A DNA stretch of 64,000 bases from CAYJBH01 sp964368815 (GTDB taxonomy: Bacteria > Bacillota > Clostridia > Oscillospirales > Ruminococcaceae). The stretch spans positions 1 to 64,000 of the forward strand of contig CAYJDA010000007.1 of assembly GCA_964368815.1 (NCBI GenBank), read 5' to 3'. Positions 9,375 through 18,467 of this stretch are shown in pieces. Made by a program: the position numbers and the translations under genes. Position 1 is the first letter of the stretch, and the number at the start of each line of letters is the position of its first letter. Below the pieces are notes generated by a model. It worked only from the letters and a program-made list of their open reading frames with translations, was not told the DNA's origin and did no database searches.

Positions 9375-11147
9375 ATGAAGGTAGACTGTAAATCACTTAA
9401 ATTTCAAATTGCAGTTATTGTAGTAAGCGTGTTACTTATTATTATAAGCGTGTTATGCTACTCTGTTTGGGCTATGCTAAACTATAATTCCTTATTATAT
9501 GATGAGCAAAATGAGGAAAATCTTTCTGAGGTAGAAACCGCTTTTTTGGAAAACTACCACAGCACCATCAATATCATGACGGGGCTCTCAGCCACCGAAG
9601 CAATACAGAGGGTTTTGCTTAATTCAGAGGAGTATTCTTACGAGATAAGCATTCCCCCAAACCTTATTACAACAATGTTACAAACTATGGAAAAGTTCAG
9701 CAAGTTTGACGGTAACGTAAAAGATTTGTATATAATAGATAGGGAGGAAAACCTCTACACATATGTTACTTATCAGGAACAGTATGATCTTTCTCAAATA
9801 ATGGATAAGCTTTCCATGACCGATATGACTCATATTTATGGGCCGGCAACAATAAACGGAGATATGGTATACTGTGTAGTAATGCCCATTTTACGCTATG
9901 AATCCTATCCAATTACCACCGAGGTAGAGGATTCTATTATCGGGTTATGTGTTGCAACCATCGATTTTTCCTTTGTTAATGAAATGTTAGAGGATATAAC
10001 GCCCGAAAGTGGTGGTGTTTATCTTTTAAACTCTGACAGGAACATTGTGGTATCACACCATGATAAAAATGTTAACACCACTCTATATTCTGAGGTGTTA
10101 TCTCAAACATATAGCGACAATAACTTAGTGAAGGACAATATACATTTAGTTGACCAACAGGTTGTTTCGATAAAAGAAATCGGAACCTTAAACTGGGATA
10201 TGGTAACTATTTCACCACAATATAACAGAATTTTTTTTGATTTTAATGTATTTTTTTCCGTTATTATTATATGGCTGATTTGCCTTGTTGTTGTAGCCTT
10301 AATATGCTTTAATATGCTTTTTAATGCTAACCAGTTTATCTTGCAATTAACCAAGCATATGAAAATAGCTGAGCAAGGAGATTTAACTACCACCATGCAG
10401 TCAACAGGCAATAGTGAGTTTAAGGATATTTCAAAAGGCTTTAACGATATGCTTTATCAAATTGGTTTGTTAACAAATCAGAAATTGGAGCTATCCACTA
10501 AATTATATAGAGAAGAAGTTGAAAACATAAACGTAACACTTCTTGCTTTACAAAATCAAATAAAGCCTCACTTTCTTTACAATACTATAGAATGCATTAA
10601 AAACATTGGAATCTGTTACAGCGTTAAGGAAATCGAGGACTTATCGACCTCACTGTCATTTGTATTGCAGTATACGGCTAAGCAGGAAAGCACAGTGCCT
10701 GTTCGCAGAGAGTTGGAGGCTATACAGCACTATCTGCTGATACACACAATTAGGTTTGAAAATCGATTCTCCATAACATATAGTATTGATGATGAAATGT
10801 TAAACTGTGAGATATTAAAGCTATGCTATGAACCTTTAGTAGAAAACTCCGTTAAACACGCTTTCGAACATATGTCTGTAGGCTGTGAGATAAATATAAA
10901 TGTTTATCAAACACAAAAGGATATATTTTTGTCGGTTAAGGACAATGGAATCGGTATTTCTAAAGATAAAATAACAAGATTATTAAGCGGTAACGAAAAA
11001 AACCGTAATTCAATCGGCCTGTCTAACGTTATTAATAGGCTTCGGCTCTTTTATAAAAATGAAGCGCAGCTATTGATAGAAAGTGAAGTTAATTTCGGAA
11101 CTACTGTTACGGTAAGGATTGCTAAAAGCAGTTTGCCCACACCATGA
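9375..11147 (+). CDS. Second YesM-type sensor histidine kinase
   Basis: A 590-residue membrane kinase. Membrane helices lie near 12-34 and 288-315, flanking an extracytoplasmic domain of about 250 residues that resembles a dCache-type sensor. A HAMP segment (about 315-370) leads to the His_kinase domain with phosphorylated His399 in IKPHFLYNT, and the ATPase domain has the N box EPLVENSVKHAF and G box VKDNGIGIS. The start is 3 nt after the response regulator stop, so translation is probably coupled. It shares architecture but only limited sequence with the first kinase in this window, so two distinct signals are likely sensed. Confidence 0.92.
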   Translation: MKVDCKSLKFQIAVIVVSVLLIIISVLCYSVWAMLNYNSLLYDEQNEENLSEVETAFLENYHSTINIMTGLSATEAIQRVLLNSEEYSYEISIPPNLITTMLQTMEKFSKFDGNVKDLYIIDREENLYTYVTYQEQYDLSQIMDKLSMTDMTHIYGPATINGDMVYCVVMPILRYESYPITTEVEDSIIGLCVATIDFSFVNEMLEDITPESGGVYLLNSDRNIVVSHHDKNVNTTLYSEVLSQTYSDNNLVKDNIHLVDQQVVSIKEIGTLNWDMVTISPQYNRIFFDFNVFFSVIIIWLICLVVVALICFNMLFNANQFILQLTKHMKIAEQGDLTTTMQSTGNSEFKDISKGFNDMLYQIGLLTNQKLELSTKLYREEVENINVTLLALQNQIKPHFLYNTIECIKNIGICYSVKEIEDLSTSLSFVLQYTAKQESTVPVRRELEAIQHYLLIHTIRFENRFSITYSIDDEMLNCEILKLCYEPLVENSVKHAFEHMSVGCEININVYQTQKDIFLSVKDNGIGISKDKITRLLSGNEKNRNSIGLSNVINRLRLFYKNEAQLLIESEVNFGTTVTVRIAKSSLPTP

Positions 11148-11358
11148 TAGAAGAACCATAGTGATGCGGCGTTCGAAAAACACATAATTTGAGAAAAAAA
11201 AACACATATTAAAATTAACACCTCAAAAAAACTCATAATAAAAGTTTTATCTAACCATATTAATCAAATGATACCCCTGTTATTATAAATATAGCAGAGG
11301 TGTTGTTCAGTTTATAAACGCCTAAGCGAAATCAAATTAAATAGGGAGGAATATCAAA
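11148..11358. other. Intergenic gap before the importer operon
   Basis: This 211-bp AT-rich gap holds no gene. It contains a short inverted repeat, AAAACT (11228-11233) and AGTTTT (11243-11248), which could be a regulator site, and a TATAAA-like -10 element near 11285-11290 without a clear -35 box. A dependence on an activator such as the upstream AraC-type regulator would explain the poor promoter; this is inference. Confidence 0.3.
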
Positions 11359-12714
11359 ATGAAAAAGTTAGCAGCAATATTCTTGAGCGGAATAATAGTG
11401 AGTAGTTTCATGCTTTCCGGATGCGCTACTGATACTCCGGCGGCATCAACTTCGACTCCGGCAACAGAAAACGCAGAGCCGGCAAGCACTGCAGAAGAGA
11501 CCACTCCTGATGAAGTTGTGGAGCTCGAATCGGTTTTTTGGGGAAATCAGGCAGAAATTAATATTGTGTTAGGAAACATCGAAAAATTCAACGCTGAAAC
11601 CCCCGGAGTTATGATAAAGGGAACCGGAATTGATCCCAGTGCATACCTGCAAAAACTCAATTCTTATGCCGCTTCCAATACCATGCCGGATGTGGTTCAG
11701 ACAGCAGTAGACTATGGAGATGTTTACACTGGAAAAGGCGTTTTTGAGCCGCTGGATTCATATATAGAAAGTAGCGGGATTGAAGGTTTGGTTTCCGAAG
11801 CAATGTGGGAAAATGTTTCATACAACGGTTCGGTTTACGGTGTTCCTTTTACGGCCTCCGCACCTTTGTTGATAGGAAATAAAGACTTATTTGAACAAGC
11901 AGGTATTGATTTTCCAACAGATGGATGGAGTGAAGAGGAATTCTTTGATGCCGCAGTGGCAATGACCGATTCAAGCGCTCAGCAATACGGACTAATGATG
12001 GCAGGTTGGGTAAAAAGCTTCCCAAGAGCACTGTATGGTACAGATGAATATCACCTGTACGACTGGAGTGCCGGCACAATGAATGCAACCGATAATCCTG
12101 GATTAGAAAATGCGTTGCAGCTGTTGATAGTCGACCTGATGCAGACTGAAAATGCGGCTCCTGCGGTTTTAAATTCAACGGATATTGGTGGCGGTTTCGA
12201 AACAGGCAAATACGGCATGTCCATGATAGGATACTGGGATATTCGAGAAATCGATAAGGTGGTTCAGGATACATTTGATTGGGATCTTCTTCCCTTACCT
12301 ACAAGTGATGAATTCGGACAGTGGAGAACACCGGTATATGCAAATGTTCTATCCGTTTCATCGGTTAGCGAGAATAAAGAAGCAGCTTTTTCATATCTTT
12401 CCTGGACGTTAACAAACGAAGAGGTTCAGCTTAATTCAGCAATGATGCCTGTAAATACAGAAATAACACAGGGCGACGCCTTCCTAACTACTTTTGCGGA
12501 TGGAGAAAAGGCATACACCAAGTCCTTAGCGGTTGATGCGTTCAATAACGGAGTAGCTTGGCAAAATACCGGAGTTATTTCTGAAATTAACAATACAGTT
12601 TACGGTACGACAATTGAGGAACTTATTTTAAAACCGGATTCAATGGATTTAGCGACAGCTTTACAAAAAATACAGGATGACGGACAGAAATTATTTGATA
12701 CTACACAGGAATAG
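11359..12714 (+). CDS. Sugar ABC importer substrate-binding lipoprotein
   Basis: A 451-residue extracellular solute-binding protein of family 1. The signal peptide ends in a lipobox with Cys22 (MLSGC), followed by a Ser/Thr/Pro/Ala-rich tether to about residue 50 and then the periplasmic-binding-protein fold. AGGGAGG lies upstream of the ATG. The two permeases that follow complete a carbohydrate importer of the CUT1 type; no ATPase gene is in the operon. A terminator hairpin after this gene would raise its mRNA relative to the permeases. The sugar is not evident, but the adjacent GH43 points to an arabinose- or xylose-containing oligosaccharide. Confidence 0.9.
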   Translation: MKKLAAIFLSGIIVSSFMLSGCATDTPAASTSTPATENAEPASTAEETTPDEVVELESVFWGNQAEINIVLGNIEKFNAETPGVMIKGTGIDPSAYLQKLNSYAASNTMPDVVQTAVDYGDVYTGKGVFEPLDSYIESSGIEGLVSEAMWENVSYNGSVYGVPFTASAPLLIGNKDLFEQAGIDFPTDGWSEEEFFDAAVAMTDSSAQQYGLMMAGWVKSFPRALYGTDEYHLYDWSAGTMNATDNPGLENALQLLIVDLMQTENAAPAVLNSTDIGGGFETGKYGMSMIGYWDIREIDKVVQDTFDWDLLPLPTSDEFGQWRTPVYANVLSVSSVSENKEAAFSYLSWTLTNEEVQLNSAMMPVNTEITQGDAFLTTFADGEKAYTKSLAVDAFNNGVAWQNTGVISEINNTVYGTTIEELILKPDSMDLATALQKIQDDGQKLFDTTQE

Positions 12715-12725
12715 CGTAGTTAACG

Positions 12726-12763
12726 AAATGCAGAGGGGTGCTATGTTCCTCTCTGCATTTTTC
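12726..12763 (+). terminator. Partial terminator between binding protein and permeases
   Basis: AATGCAGAG (12727-12735) pairs with CTCTGCATT (12751-12759), followed by TTTTTC. Additional GG/CC pairing continues past a one-base bulge. Such a hairpin after the binding-protein gene commonly lets only a fraction of transcripts read through into the permeases. Confidence 0.75.
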
Positions 12764-12845
12764 AAACAACAGTTTTGTGCTTCCGGGTATTGCTTAAATA
12801 TCGTCAACTATCACACAAAACGTGCAGAAAGGAATGCTCATTATT

Positions 12846-13745
12846 ATGATTAAAAACAAAACTATGGGCACATTGGAAAGAAAAGAAAGGCGCTCCTTTT
12901 ATAAATATATATCTCCTTGGCTTATAGGTTTTTTTGGCTTAACCATTGGGCCTATGATTTATTCTTTCTACTGTGCGCTATGTAATTGGGATGCAATTAC
13001 GCCACCTGTTTTTATTGGGTTAGATAACTATATTAAGGCGTTTACCGGAAATCAACTCTTTTGGGATGCAGTTATTAACACAATAAGTTATTCGGTTTTT
13101 TCGGTTCCGAGCAGTATGTTTATGGCGCTTCTGCTTGCGCTTTTGTTGAATCGAAACTTTCGCTTGTCCGGATTGTTTCAGGCACTATTTTATTTTCCTG
13201 CGGTTGCCTCTGGAACTGCTGTATTTATGGTGTGGACCTGGCTGTACAATGCAGAAACAGGAGTGTTTAACTACCTGCTATCACTTGTGGGTATAGAGGG
13301 TCCTGATTGGCTAACCAGTACCGAATGGGCAATGCCGTCAATAATTTTAATGAACTTAACTTTTTGCGGACAGACAATGCTTATTTTTTTAGCGGGGCTA
13401 AAACAAATTCCGTTAGCCTATTACGAGGCTGCTAACATAGACGGGGCGGGTAGCTGGACAAAATTCATCAGAATTACTATTCCAATGATTTCCCCCATAC
13501 TGCTATTAAATACAATTATGGGGCTGATAGCGGGTTTTCAGGTGTTTGGGCAGCCGTTTATTCTTACAAACGGAGGCCCGGTAAACGCTACCTATGTTTA
13601 TGGCTTGTTAATATATGATACCGGCTTCAGATACTATAGGTTCGGTGAAGCGGCTGCACTGTCCTGGATTTTGTGCGCTGTGTTGGTTCTTGTAACATTA
13701 GCGGTAATGAAGATTACCAAAAACAAAATTGTATACGATTCGTAG
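12846..13745 (+). CDS. Sugar ABC importer permease, MalF/UgpA type
   Basis: A 299-residue inner membrane permease with six predicted helices. The ATPase-contacting EAA loop is visible as YYEAANIDGAGSWTKFIRITIPM (only its core is given: EAANIDGAGSW). I start at ATG 12846, preceded by AGAAAGGA 12 nt upstream. The ATG at 12834 touches that site, and a GTG at 12822 lies ahead of it, so both are unlikely. It forms the translocation pathway with the next gene and must borrow an ATPase, plausibly the MsmX/UgpC-like protein encoded near 19 kb. Confidence 0.9.
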   Translation: MIKNKTMGTLERKERRSFYKYISPWLIGFFGLTIGPMIYSFYCALCNWDAITPPVFIGLDNYIKAFTGNQLFWDAVINTISYSVFSVPSSMFMALLLALLLNRNFRLSGLFQALFYFPAVASGTAVFMVWTWLYNAETGVFNYLLSLVGIEGPDWLTSTEWAMPSIILMNLTFCGQTMLIFLAGLKQIPLAYYEAANIDGAGSWTKFIRITIPMISPILLLNTIMGLIAGFQVFGQPFILTNGGPVNATYVYGLLIYDTGFRYYRFGEAAALSWILCAVLVLVTLAVMKITKNKIVYDS

Positions 13746-13769
13746 CGAACAGAAAGGATTGGCAAAGTT

Positions 13770-14609
13770 ATGAAAAAAAACAGCATTTTTTCTTCGCTAG
13801 TTACATATGTCTTGATATGTATACTTTCTGTGTTTTTTGTTCTTCCCTTTATTTGGATGCTGTCAACAGCGTTTAAAACCGCAACACAGTGTGTCGACTA
13901 TCCCCCAACTTTTATCCCAAACCCATTTACCTTGAGAGCATTTCGTGAAGTTTTTGAGGTATCACCGTTGCTAACATACATAAAGAACAGTATAGTACTT
14001 GTGGCGTTAAATATAACAGGAACTCTAATAAGTTGTAGTATAGTGGCGTTTGGTTTTGCCAGGTTTAAATGTAAAGAAAAGAACATATGGTTTAGCATTT
14101 TGCTAAGCACAATGATGATACCGGGATTTGTGTTAATAATACCTCAGTTTAGTTTATACACTTCTTTTGGTTGGGTAAATACAATACTCCCATTAACAGT
14201 ACCCTCATTTTTAGCTACAAATGCCTTTTCGGTTTTCGTGTTTAGGCAATTCTTCATGTCTTTTCCACGTGAATTAGATGAGTCTGCCCGTTTGGATGGT
14301 TGTTCATATTTTGGTGTTCTGTGGAGAATATTGTTACCTAACTCAAAAATAGTAATGTTTGTGGTAGCTTTATTTTGTTTTGTTAATGTGTGGAATGATT
14401 TCTTTGGTCCAATGATATATCTAAACGATATGGATAGTTTCACCTTGGCGGTTGGACTGGTATTACTTAAATCTTCACAGGGTGCGACACTGGACATGGG
14501 TCCCATGATGGCTGCAGCACTTATTTCGGTAATTCCAACATTTGTTTTATATTTGTGTGCGCAAAAGTATTTTGTTCAAGGAATAGTTACAACAGGACTG
14601 AAAGGGTAA
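13770..14609 (+). CDS. Sugar ABC importer permease, MalG/UgpE type
   Basis: A 279-residue permease with about six helices and the EAA-type loop ELDESARLDGCSYFGVLWRI (core SARLDG). AGAAAGGA precedes the ATG. It starts 24 nt after the first permease and ends 5 nt before the GH43 gene, so the importer and the glycosidase are one transcription unit. Confidence 0.92.
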   Translation: MKKNSIFSSLVTYVLICILSVFFVLPFIWMLSTAFKTATQCVDYPPTFIPNPFTLRAFREVFEVSPLLTYIKNSIVLVALNITGTLISCSIVAFGFARFKCKEKNIWFSILLSTMMIPGFVLIIPQFSLYTSFGWVNTILPLTVPSFLATNAFSVFVFRQFFMSFPRELDESARLDGCSYFGVLWRILLPNSKIVMFVVALFCFVNVWNDFFGPMIYLNDMDSFTLAVGLVLLKSSQGATLDMGPMMAAALISVIPTFVLYLCAQKYFVQGIVTTGLKG

Positions 14610-14614
14610 ATTAA

Positions 14615-16063
14615 ATGTTTAAAGAGATGATTCATAAAGCAGATTTAGGTAACGGATACTACCAAAATCCAATATTTAATGGAGATTATGCCGATCCGGC
14701 AGTGTTTCGTGAAAATGAAAAATACTACCTCAGCGCCTCAACCGGTAAATATTTTCCGGGTCTTTCAATATATACCTCAGCAGATCTAGTGAACTGGACG
14801 TTTGTATGTAATCCGATAAAATCATTTAACCGTGAAATTTGGGCTCCGGATTTACTCAAGTATAAAGATAAATATTATCTTTATTTTTCATCGGGCGGAA
14901 CAAACTGGGTTTTGTGGTCGTATCAAATTGATAGCGGTTGGTGTGAACCAATTGATCTTAAGGTTGGACATATAGATCCGGGACACTGCGTAAGCAAAGA
15001 AGGCAAGAGATATCTATTTTTATCTGCGGGGCATATGGTAGAGCTATCCGACGATGGACTTGCAACCGTCGGTGAAGTGAAAAAAATAATGGAAGACTTT
15101 TGGGATATACCTGACGAATGGGATGTAGAAGGATCTTTTCCGGAGGCGCCGAACGTTTTTTATGCAAGAGGTTATTATTATCTTACTTATGCAGATGGGG
15201 GTTCTGCAGGTCCGCCAACTTCACATATGGTAATTTCAGCAAGAACAAAAAACATAGAATCCGGTATTTGGGAATTCTCACCGCATAATCCTATAGTACA
15301 TACATACAATGAAGCAGAAAAATGGCATTCAAAAGGGCACGGACACTGTGTTGAAGACACACAAGGCAGATGGTGGATTATTTATCATGCATATGAAAGA
15401 GGTTATGAAAATCAAGGGCGTAAGTTGTTGTTGTCGCCTATATCCTTTACCGCAGATGAATGGATTACGGTGTCCACGCCTTCCGATATTGCAATTCTAA
15501 AACCTTCAGGTTTTGATGTGGGCGGGGCTAAATCATTCACAAGCTTTGATATTAATGCCGGATGGAAAACATATGGGGCTATGCAGGAGAGTCAGTATAA
15601 ATTAAAAAATGGCGGCCTAACTGCTAAAGCTATTAATAAGGGAATTGGGGAATCGGCACCGTTTACAATAAATACAGGAGATCACAGCTATGAAATAACA
15701 ACACAGCTGAATGTTTCAGATGGTTGCGAAGCGGGAGTTTTATTAATATATAGCCAAGATGTTTGGAATGCCATCAGTTTAAAAGATGGAATGCTTACAA
15801 TATATCGTTTAGGCAATAACTGGATCAATAAAAAAATCGGAACAAATAAATGTTTTGTAAAAATGAAGCATGATGAGCACAAACTCAGCTTTTTTTATAG
15901 TCTTGATGGAGCTGCTTACAAAAAATTAAATTTTGTTGCAAACACGTCGGCACAAAATACACATGCTTATGGTGGTTTCTCAAGTTTACGTCCAGGAATT
16001 TTTTCCATAGGAACAAGTGGTGAAGCAGTTTTTGAAAATATAGAATATGTGGCGCGTAAATAA
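14615..16063 (+). CDS. Glycoside hydrolase family 43 protein (arabinofuranosidase/xylosidase type)
   Basis: A 482-residue enzyme without a signal peptide, so it should act in the cytoplasm on imported oligosaccharides. The N-terminal five-bladed propeller (about 15-320) carries the catalytic base Asp27 in YADPAVF, the pKa-tuning Asp121 in HIDPGH and the likely acid Glu177 in PEAPNVFYARGYYYLTYADGG (core PEAPNV); Glu172 is a less likely alternative. The C-terminal 140 residues look like the beta-sandwich of XynB-type GH43 proteins. GH43 members usually release L-arabinose or D-xylose; the subfamily cannot be fixed by eye. The gene ends the importer operon. Confidence 0.85.
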   Translation: MFKEMIHKADLGNGYYQNPIFNGDYADPAVFRENEKYYLSASTGKYFPGLSIYTSADLVNWTFVCNPIKSFNREIWAPDLLKYKDKYYLYFSSGGTNWVLWSYQIDSGWCEPIDLKVGHIDPGHCVSKEGKRYLFLSAGHMVELSDDGLATVGEVKKIMEDFWDIPDEWDVEGSFPEAPNVFYARGYYYLTYADGGSAGPPTSHMVISARTKNIESGIWEFSPHNPIVHTYNEAEKWHSKGHGHCVEDTQGRWWIIYHAYERGYENQGRKLLLSPISFTADEWITVSTPSDIAILKPSGFDVGGAKSFTSFDINAGWKTYGAMQESQYKLKNGGLTAKAINKGIGESAPFTINTGDHSYEITTQLNVSDGCEAGVLLIYSQDVWNAISLKDGMLTIYRLGNNWINKKIGTNKCFVKMKHDEHKLSFFYSLDGAAYKKLNFVANTSAQNTHAYGGFSSLRPGIFSIGTSGEAVFENIEYVARK

Positions 16064-16129
16064 ATTCAAAATTGAGTTAACCAACTAAAAAATGTTAAAG
16101 ATATATTTGTGAAATTATATAGATTCCTA

Positions 16130-16171
16130 TTTACTTCATGCTATCAATGCTGTAAAATATTATCATAGCAT
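16130..16171 (+). promoter_or_regulatory. Candidate nagB promoter with overlapping inverted repeat
   Basis: TTTACT (16131-16136), a 17-bp spacer and TAAAAT (16154-16159) form a weak promoter upstream of nagB. Arms ATGCTAT (16138-16144) and ATAGCAT (16165-16171) flank the -10 region and could be an operator for a repressor such as a NagR/GntR protein. The rest of the 134-bp gap holds no gene. Confidence 0.4.
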
Positions 16172-16197
16172 AACATAGAAAGGAAATGGGTGTTAAT

Positions 16198-16953
16198 ATG
16201 AGGGTTTATCAATCCGATGATTATCTCACAATGTCTCGTAAGGCGGCAAATATTATTTCGGCTCAGGTTATTGTTAAGCCGGATTGTGTTCTGGGGCTTG
16301 CTACCGGCTCAACCCCGATAGGAGCGTATAAACAGCTAATAAGTTGGAACAAGAAGGGGGATCTTTCGTTTTTCGGAGTTCGAACAGTTAATCTGGACGA
16401 ATACGTAGGACTTTCTTCACAGCATCCCCAAAGCTATCGGTATTTTATGGAGCAAAATCTTTTTAACGAAGTTAATATAAAACCGGAAAACACATTTTTA
16501 CCAAATGGCCTTGCTGAAAATCTCGATGCTGAATGCGAGAGATATGATAGTAATATTTCAAATCTCGGTGGAATTGACCTGCAACTGCTCGGTATAGGGC
16601 ATAATGGCCATGTGGGATTTAACGAGCCGGGAGGTGCTTTTGAGCTCGGAACCCACTGTGTGGAACTTACCGAGGTTACCCGAGATGCAAATTCAAGGTT
16701 TTTTGAAAATGACATAAATAAGGTTCCGACACATGCGCTTTCGATGGGCATAAAAAACATTATGCATGCTCGCAGAATTTTACTGGTTATAAGCGGTGAA
16801 GAAAAGGCGGATATATTATGCCGTGCATTTAAAGGGCCGGTTTGTCCGGAGGTTCCGGCATCAATTCTTCAGATGCACCCCGAAGTTTCTATAGTTGGCG
16901 ATAAGGCTGCTCTTAAAAAACTTATCGATGCCGGTGTAACACCGTGCGAATAG
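16198..16953 (+). CDS. nagB: Glucosamine-6-phosphate deaminase
   Basis: A 251-residue cytoplasmic enzyme converting glucosamine 6-phosphate to fructose 6-phosphate and ammonia. Family motifs are the phosphate loop LATGSTPIGAYK, the acidic LDEYVGL (Asp67) and the catalytic His138 in GIGHNGHVGFNEPG. The ATG at 16198 gives the usual MRVYQSDDY start; the ATG at 16186 is only one base from AGGA and would add four odd residues. The gene ends inside the asparaginase gene (10-bp overlap), so the two are co-translated. No nagA or GlcNAc importer is visible in the window. Confidence 0.92.
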   Translation: MRVYQSDDYLTMSRKAANIISAQVIVKPDCVLGLATGSTPIGAYKQLISWNKKGDLSFFGVRTVNLDEYVGLSSQHPQSYRYFMEQNLFNEVNIKPENTFLPNGLAENLDAECERYDSNISNLGGIDLQLLGIGHNGHVGFNEPGGAFELGTHCVELTEVTRDANSRFFENDINKVPTHALSMGIKNIMHARRILLVISGEEKADILCRAFKGPVCPEVPASILQMHPEVSIVGDKAALKKLIDAGVTPCE

Positions 16954-17951
16954 AAATAGGTGATAACCCTGTTTTACTTGAAGAATATCGTGGTGAACTT
17001 TTAGATGTCGTTCACCACGGTATTATCTGTGTTGTGGATGAAAAGGGAGACACAGTTTATAGTGTCGGTGATACCGATAGAGAGATTTTCTATCGAAGTG
17101 CATCAAAGCCCTATCAGGTGATACCGGTTCTTATGCGCTCGCTACACAAAAAATATAACCTCACCGATGAAGAGACTGTTATCTTTTCCGGCTCACACGT
17201 AGGAGACGAAGAACACATCGCAATCTTACAGTCAATATTTTTAAAGTGTGGGCTTGATGAGGAATCTCTCATAGTGAAACCCGCTGTCCCCTCTCGCCCA
17301 AAGGCAAATGAAAATCGAATACGGTTAGGGATCTCGCCACGAAAGTTTTACCACAACTGTAGCGGTAAACACGCCGCCTTAATGCTTCTTCAACGAGAGC
17401 TAACCGGAAGTGAAAAGGGTTACGAGCTGCCAAATAGTCCTGCTGAGCAGGAGGTTTTAAGGGTGATAGCTGAGCTCGCCGAAACAAGGTGTGATGATAT
17501 TAAGATAGGCATCGACGGTTGCGGAGTTCCGGTTTTTGCTCTAAAGCTTAAAAATATGGCTATATCTGCAAAAAACCTTGTTGCCTTTGAAAGGGTAAAG
17601 GATAAGCAAATTAGCGAAGCGGTAGCCGACTATATTCCAAAAATAAATCGCTACAAAAACATGATGAGGGGAGAGGGATACCTTTGCAGCGAGCTAAACA
17701 CCGATAATAATATTATTGCAAAGGGCGGTGCTAACGGTGTTTATGCGTTTGGATTAAAAAGGGAAAAACTTGGAATTGCTTTTAAACTTCTCGACGGCAC
17801 CGAAACGGGGTGGCCGATTGTAATAAAACAAATTCTAAATCGGATAGGGTATGAAAACCGTGACACGAATAAACTATTAGATCAAATAAATAACGGCGAA
17901 ATTAAAAACGACAACGAGGATATAGTTGGCCACTGTAAGGCAGTTTTTTAA
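16944..17951 (+). CDS. Asparaginase (Asparaginase_II family, PF06089)
   Basis: A 335-residue protein of the thermolabile-asparaginase-like family, which hydrolyses L-asparagine to aspartate and ammonia. Recognisable segments include SGSHVGDEEH, NCSGKHAALM and GIDGCGVPVFALKL. It begins with GTG inside the last codons of nagB, so translation is coupled. It is not homologous to AnsA/AnsB. The coupling with nagB suggests joint use of amino-sugar and asparagine nitrogen, for example from GlcNAc-Asn fragments of N-glycoproteins; that is inference. A good terminator follows. Confidence 0.88.
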   Translation: MRIEIGDNPVLLEEYRGELLDVVHHGIICVVDEKGDTVYSVGDTDREIFYRSASKPYQVIPVLMRSLHKKYNLTDEETVIFSGSHVGDEEHIAILQSIFLKCGLDEESLIVKPAVPSRPKANENRIRLGISPRKFYHNCSGKHAALMLLQRELTGSEKGYELPNSPAEQEVLRVIAELAETRCDDIKIGIDGCGVPVFALKLKNMAISAKNLVAFERVKDKQISEAVADYIPKINRYKNMMRGEGYLCSELNTDNNIIAKGGANGVYAFGLKREKLGIAFKLLDGTETGWPIVIKQILNRIGYENRDTNKLLDQINNGEIKNDNEDIVGHCKAVF

Positions 17952-17975
17952 AGTAAAGGGTTGTAAAATACATTG

Positions 17976-18008
17976 AAAAAACCACCGGTTAATATCGGTG
18001 GTTTTGTT
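17976..18008 (+). terminator. Terminator after nagB-asparaginase
   Basis: AAAACCACCG (17978-17987) pairs with CGGTGGTTTT (17996-18005) around an 8-nt loop, with the T run within and after the right arm. It ends the rightward operon; the A run on the left arm allows partial function for the convergent gene as well. Confidence 0.8.
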
Positions 18009-18038
18009 GCCAAAATTTCTTAGGGTTGGCTATGCTTT

Positions 18039-18449
18039 TTATTCGGGGTAGGTTACATTTTGGGTTACAATAAAATCGAAAACCAAATCATCGCGGTAAT
18101 TTTGCGTAGCCCCTTCTTCATCGGTGTAGGTTCCTATATTCGAGATGATTGTTTGTCCGTCCTGAAAGCTCACCTCTACTTCTATATGGTATGGTTTTCC
18201 GAGAGAAGGAATAGTATCAATTCTGTTTTGATTAAATCTTTCGACTATTTCGGTGGTTTGCGCATAAATTTCATCAGAGTAATTCTTGGTGCCTAAGGAG
18301 ATAACTAAACTTTCGCTATAGCTATCGGTGTCTTTATCGACAGGTGCACCGATAGTTATCTCTAATTCACTTTGCGTAGAGTTATAGTAAAAGATGCCGG
18401 CCGCGGCAATTACAACTAAACATGTAATTGCAATGAAAATCTTTTTCAA
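18039..18449 (-). CDS. Small membrane-anchored protein of unknown function
   Basis: A 136-residue protein I do not recognise. Residues 4-23 form one hydrophobic helix (signal anchor, no lipobox cysteine), and the remaining ~110 residues are predicted extracytoplasmic, acidic and beta-rich, with no cysteine. AAAGGAGG precedes the ATG. It lies 69 nt downstream of the ABC ATPase gene, separated by a long hairpin, and may be transcribed by read-through from it. Confidence 0.75.
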   Translation of the reverse strand: MKKIFIAITCLVVIAAAGIFYYNSTQSELEITIGAPVDKDTDSYSESLVISLGTKNYSDEIYAQTTEIVERFNQNRIDTIPSLGKPYHIEVEVSFQDGQTIISNIGTYTDEEGATQNYRDDLVFDFIVTQNVTYPE

Positions 18450-18467
18450 GGCAACCTCCTTTATATA

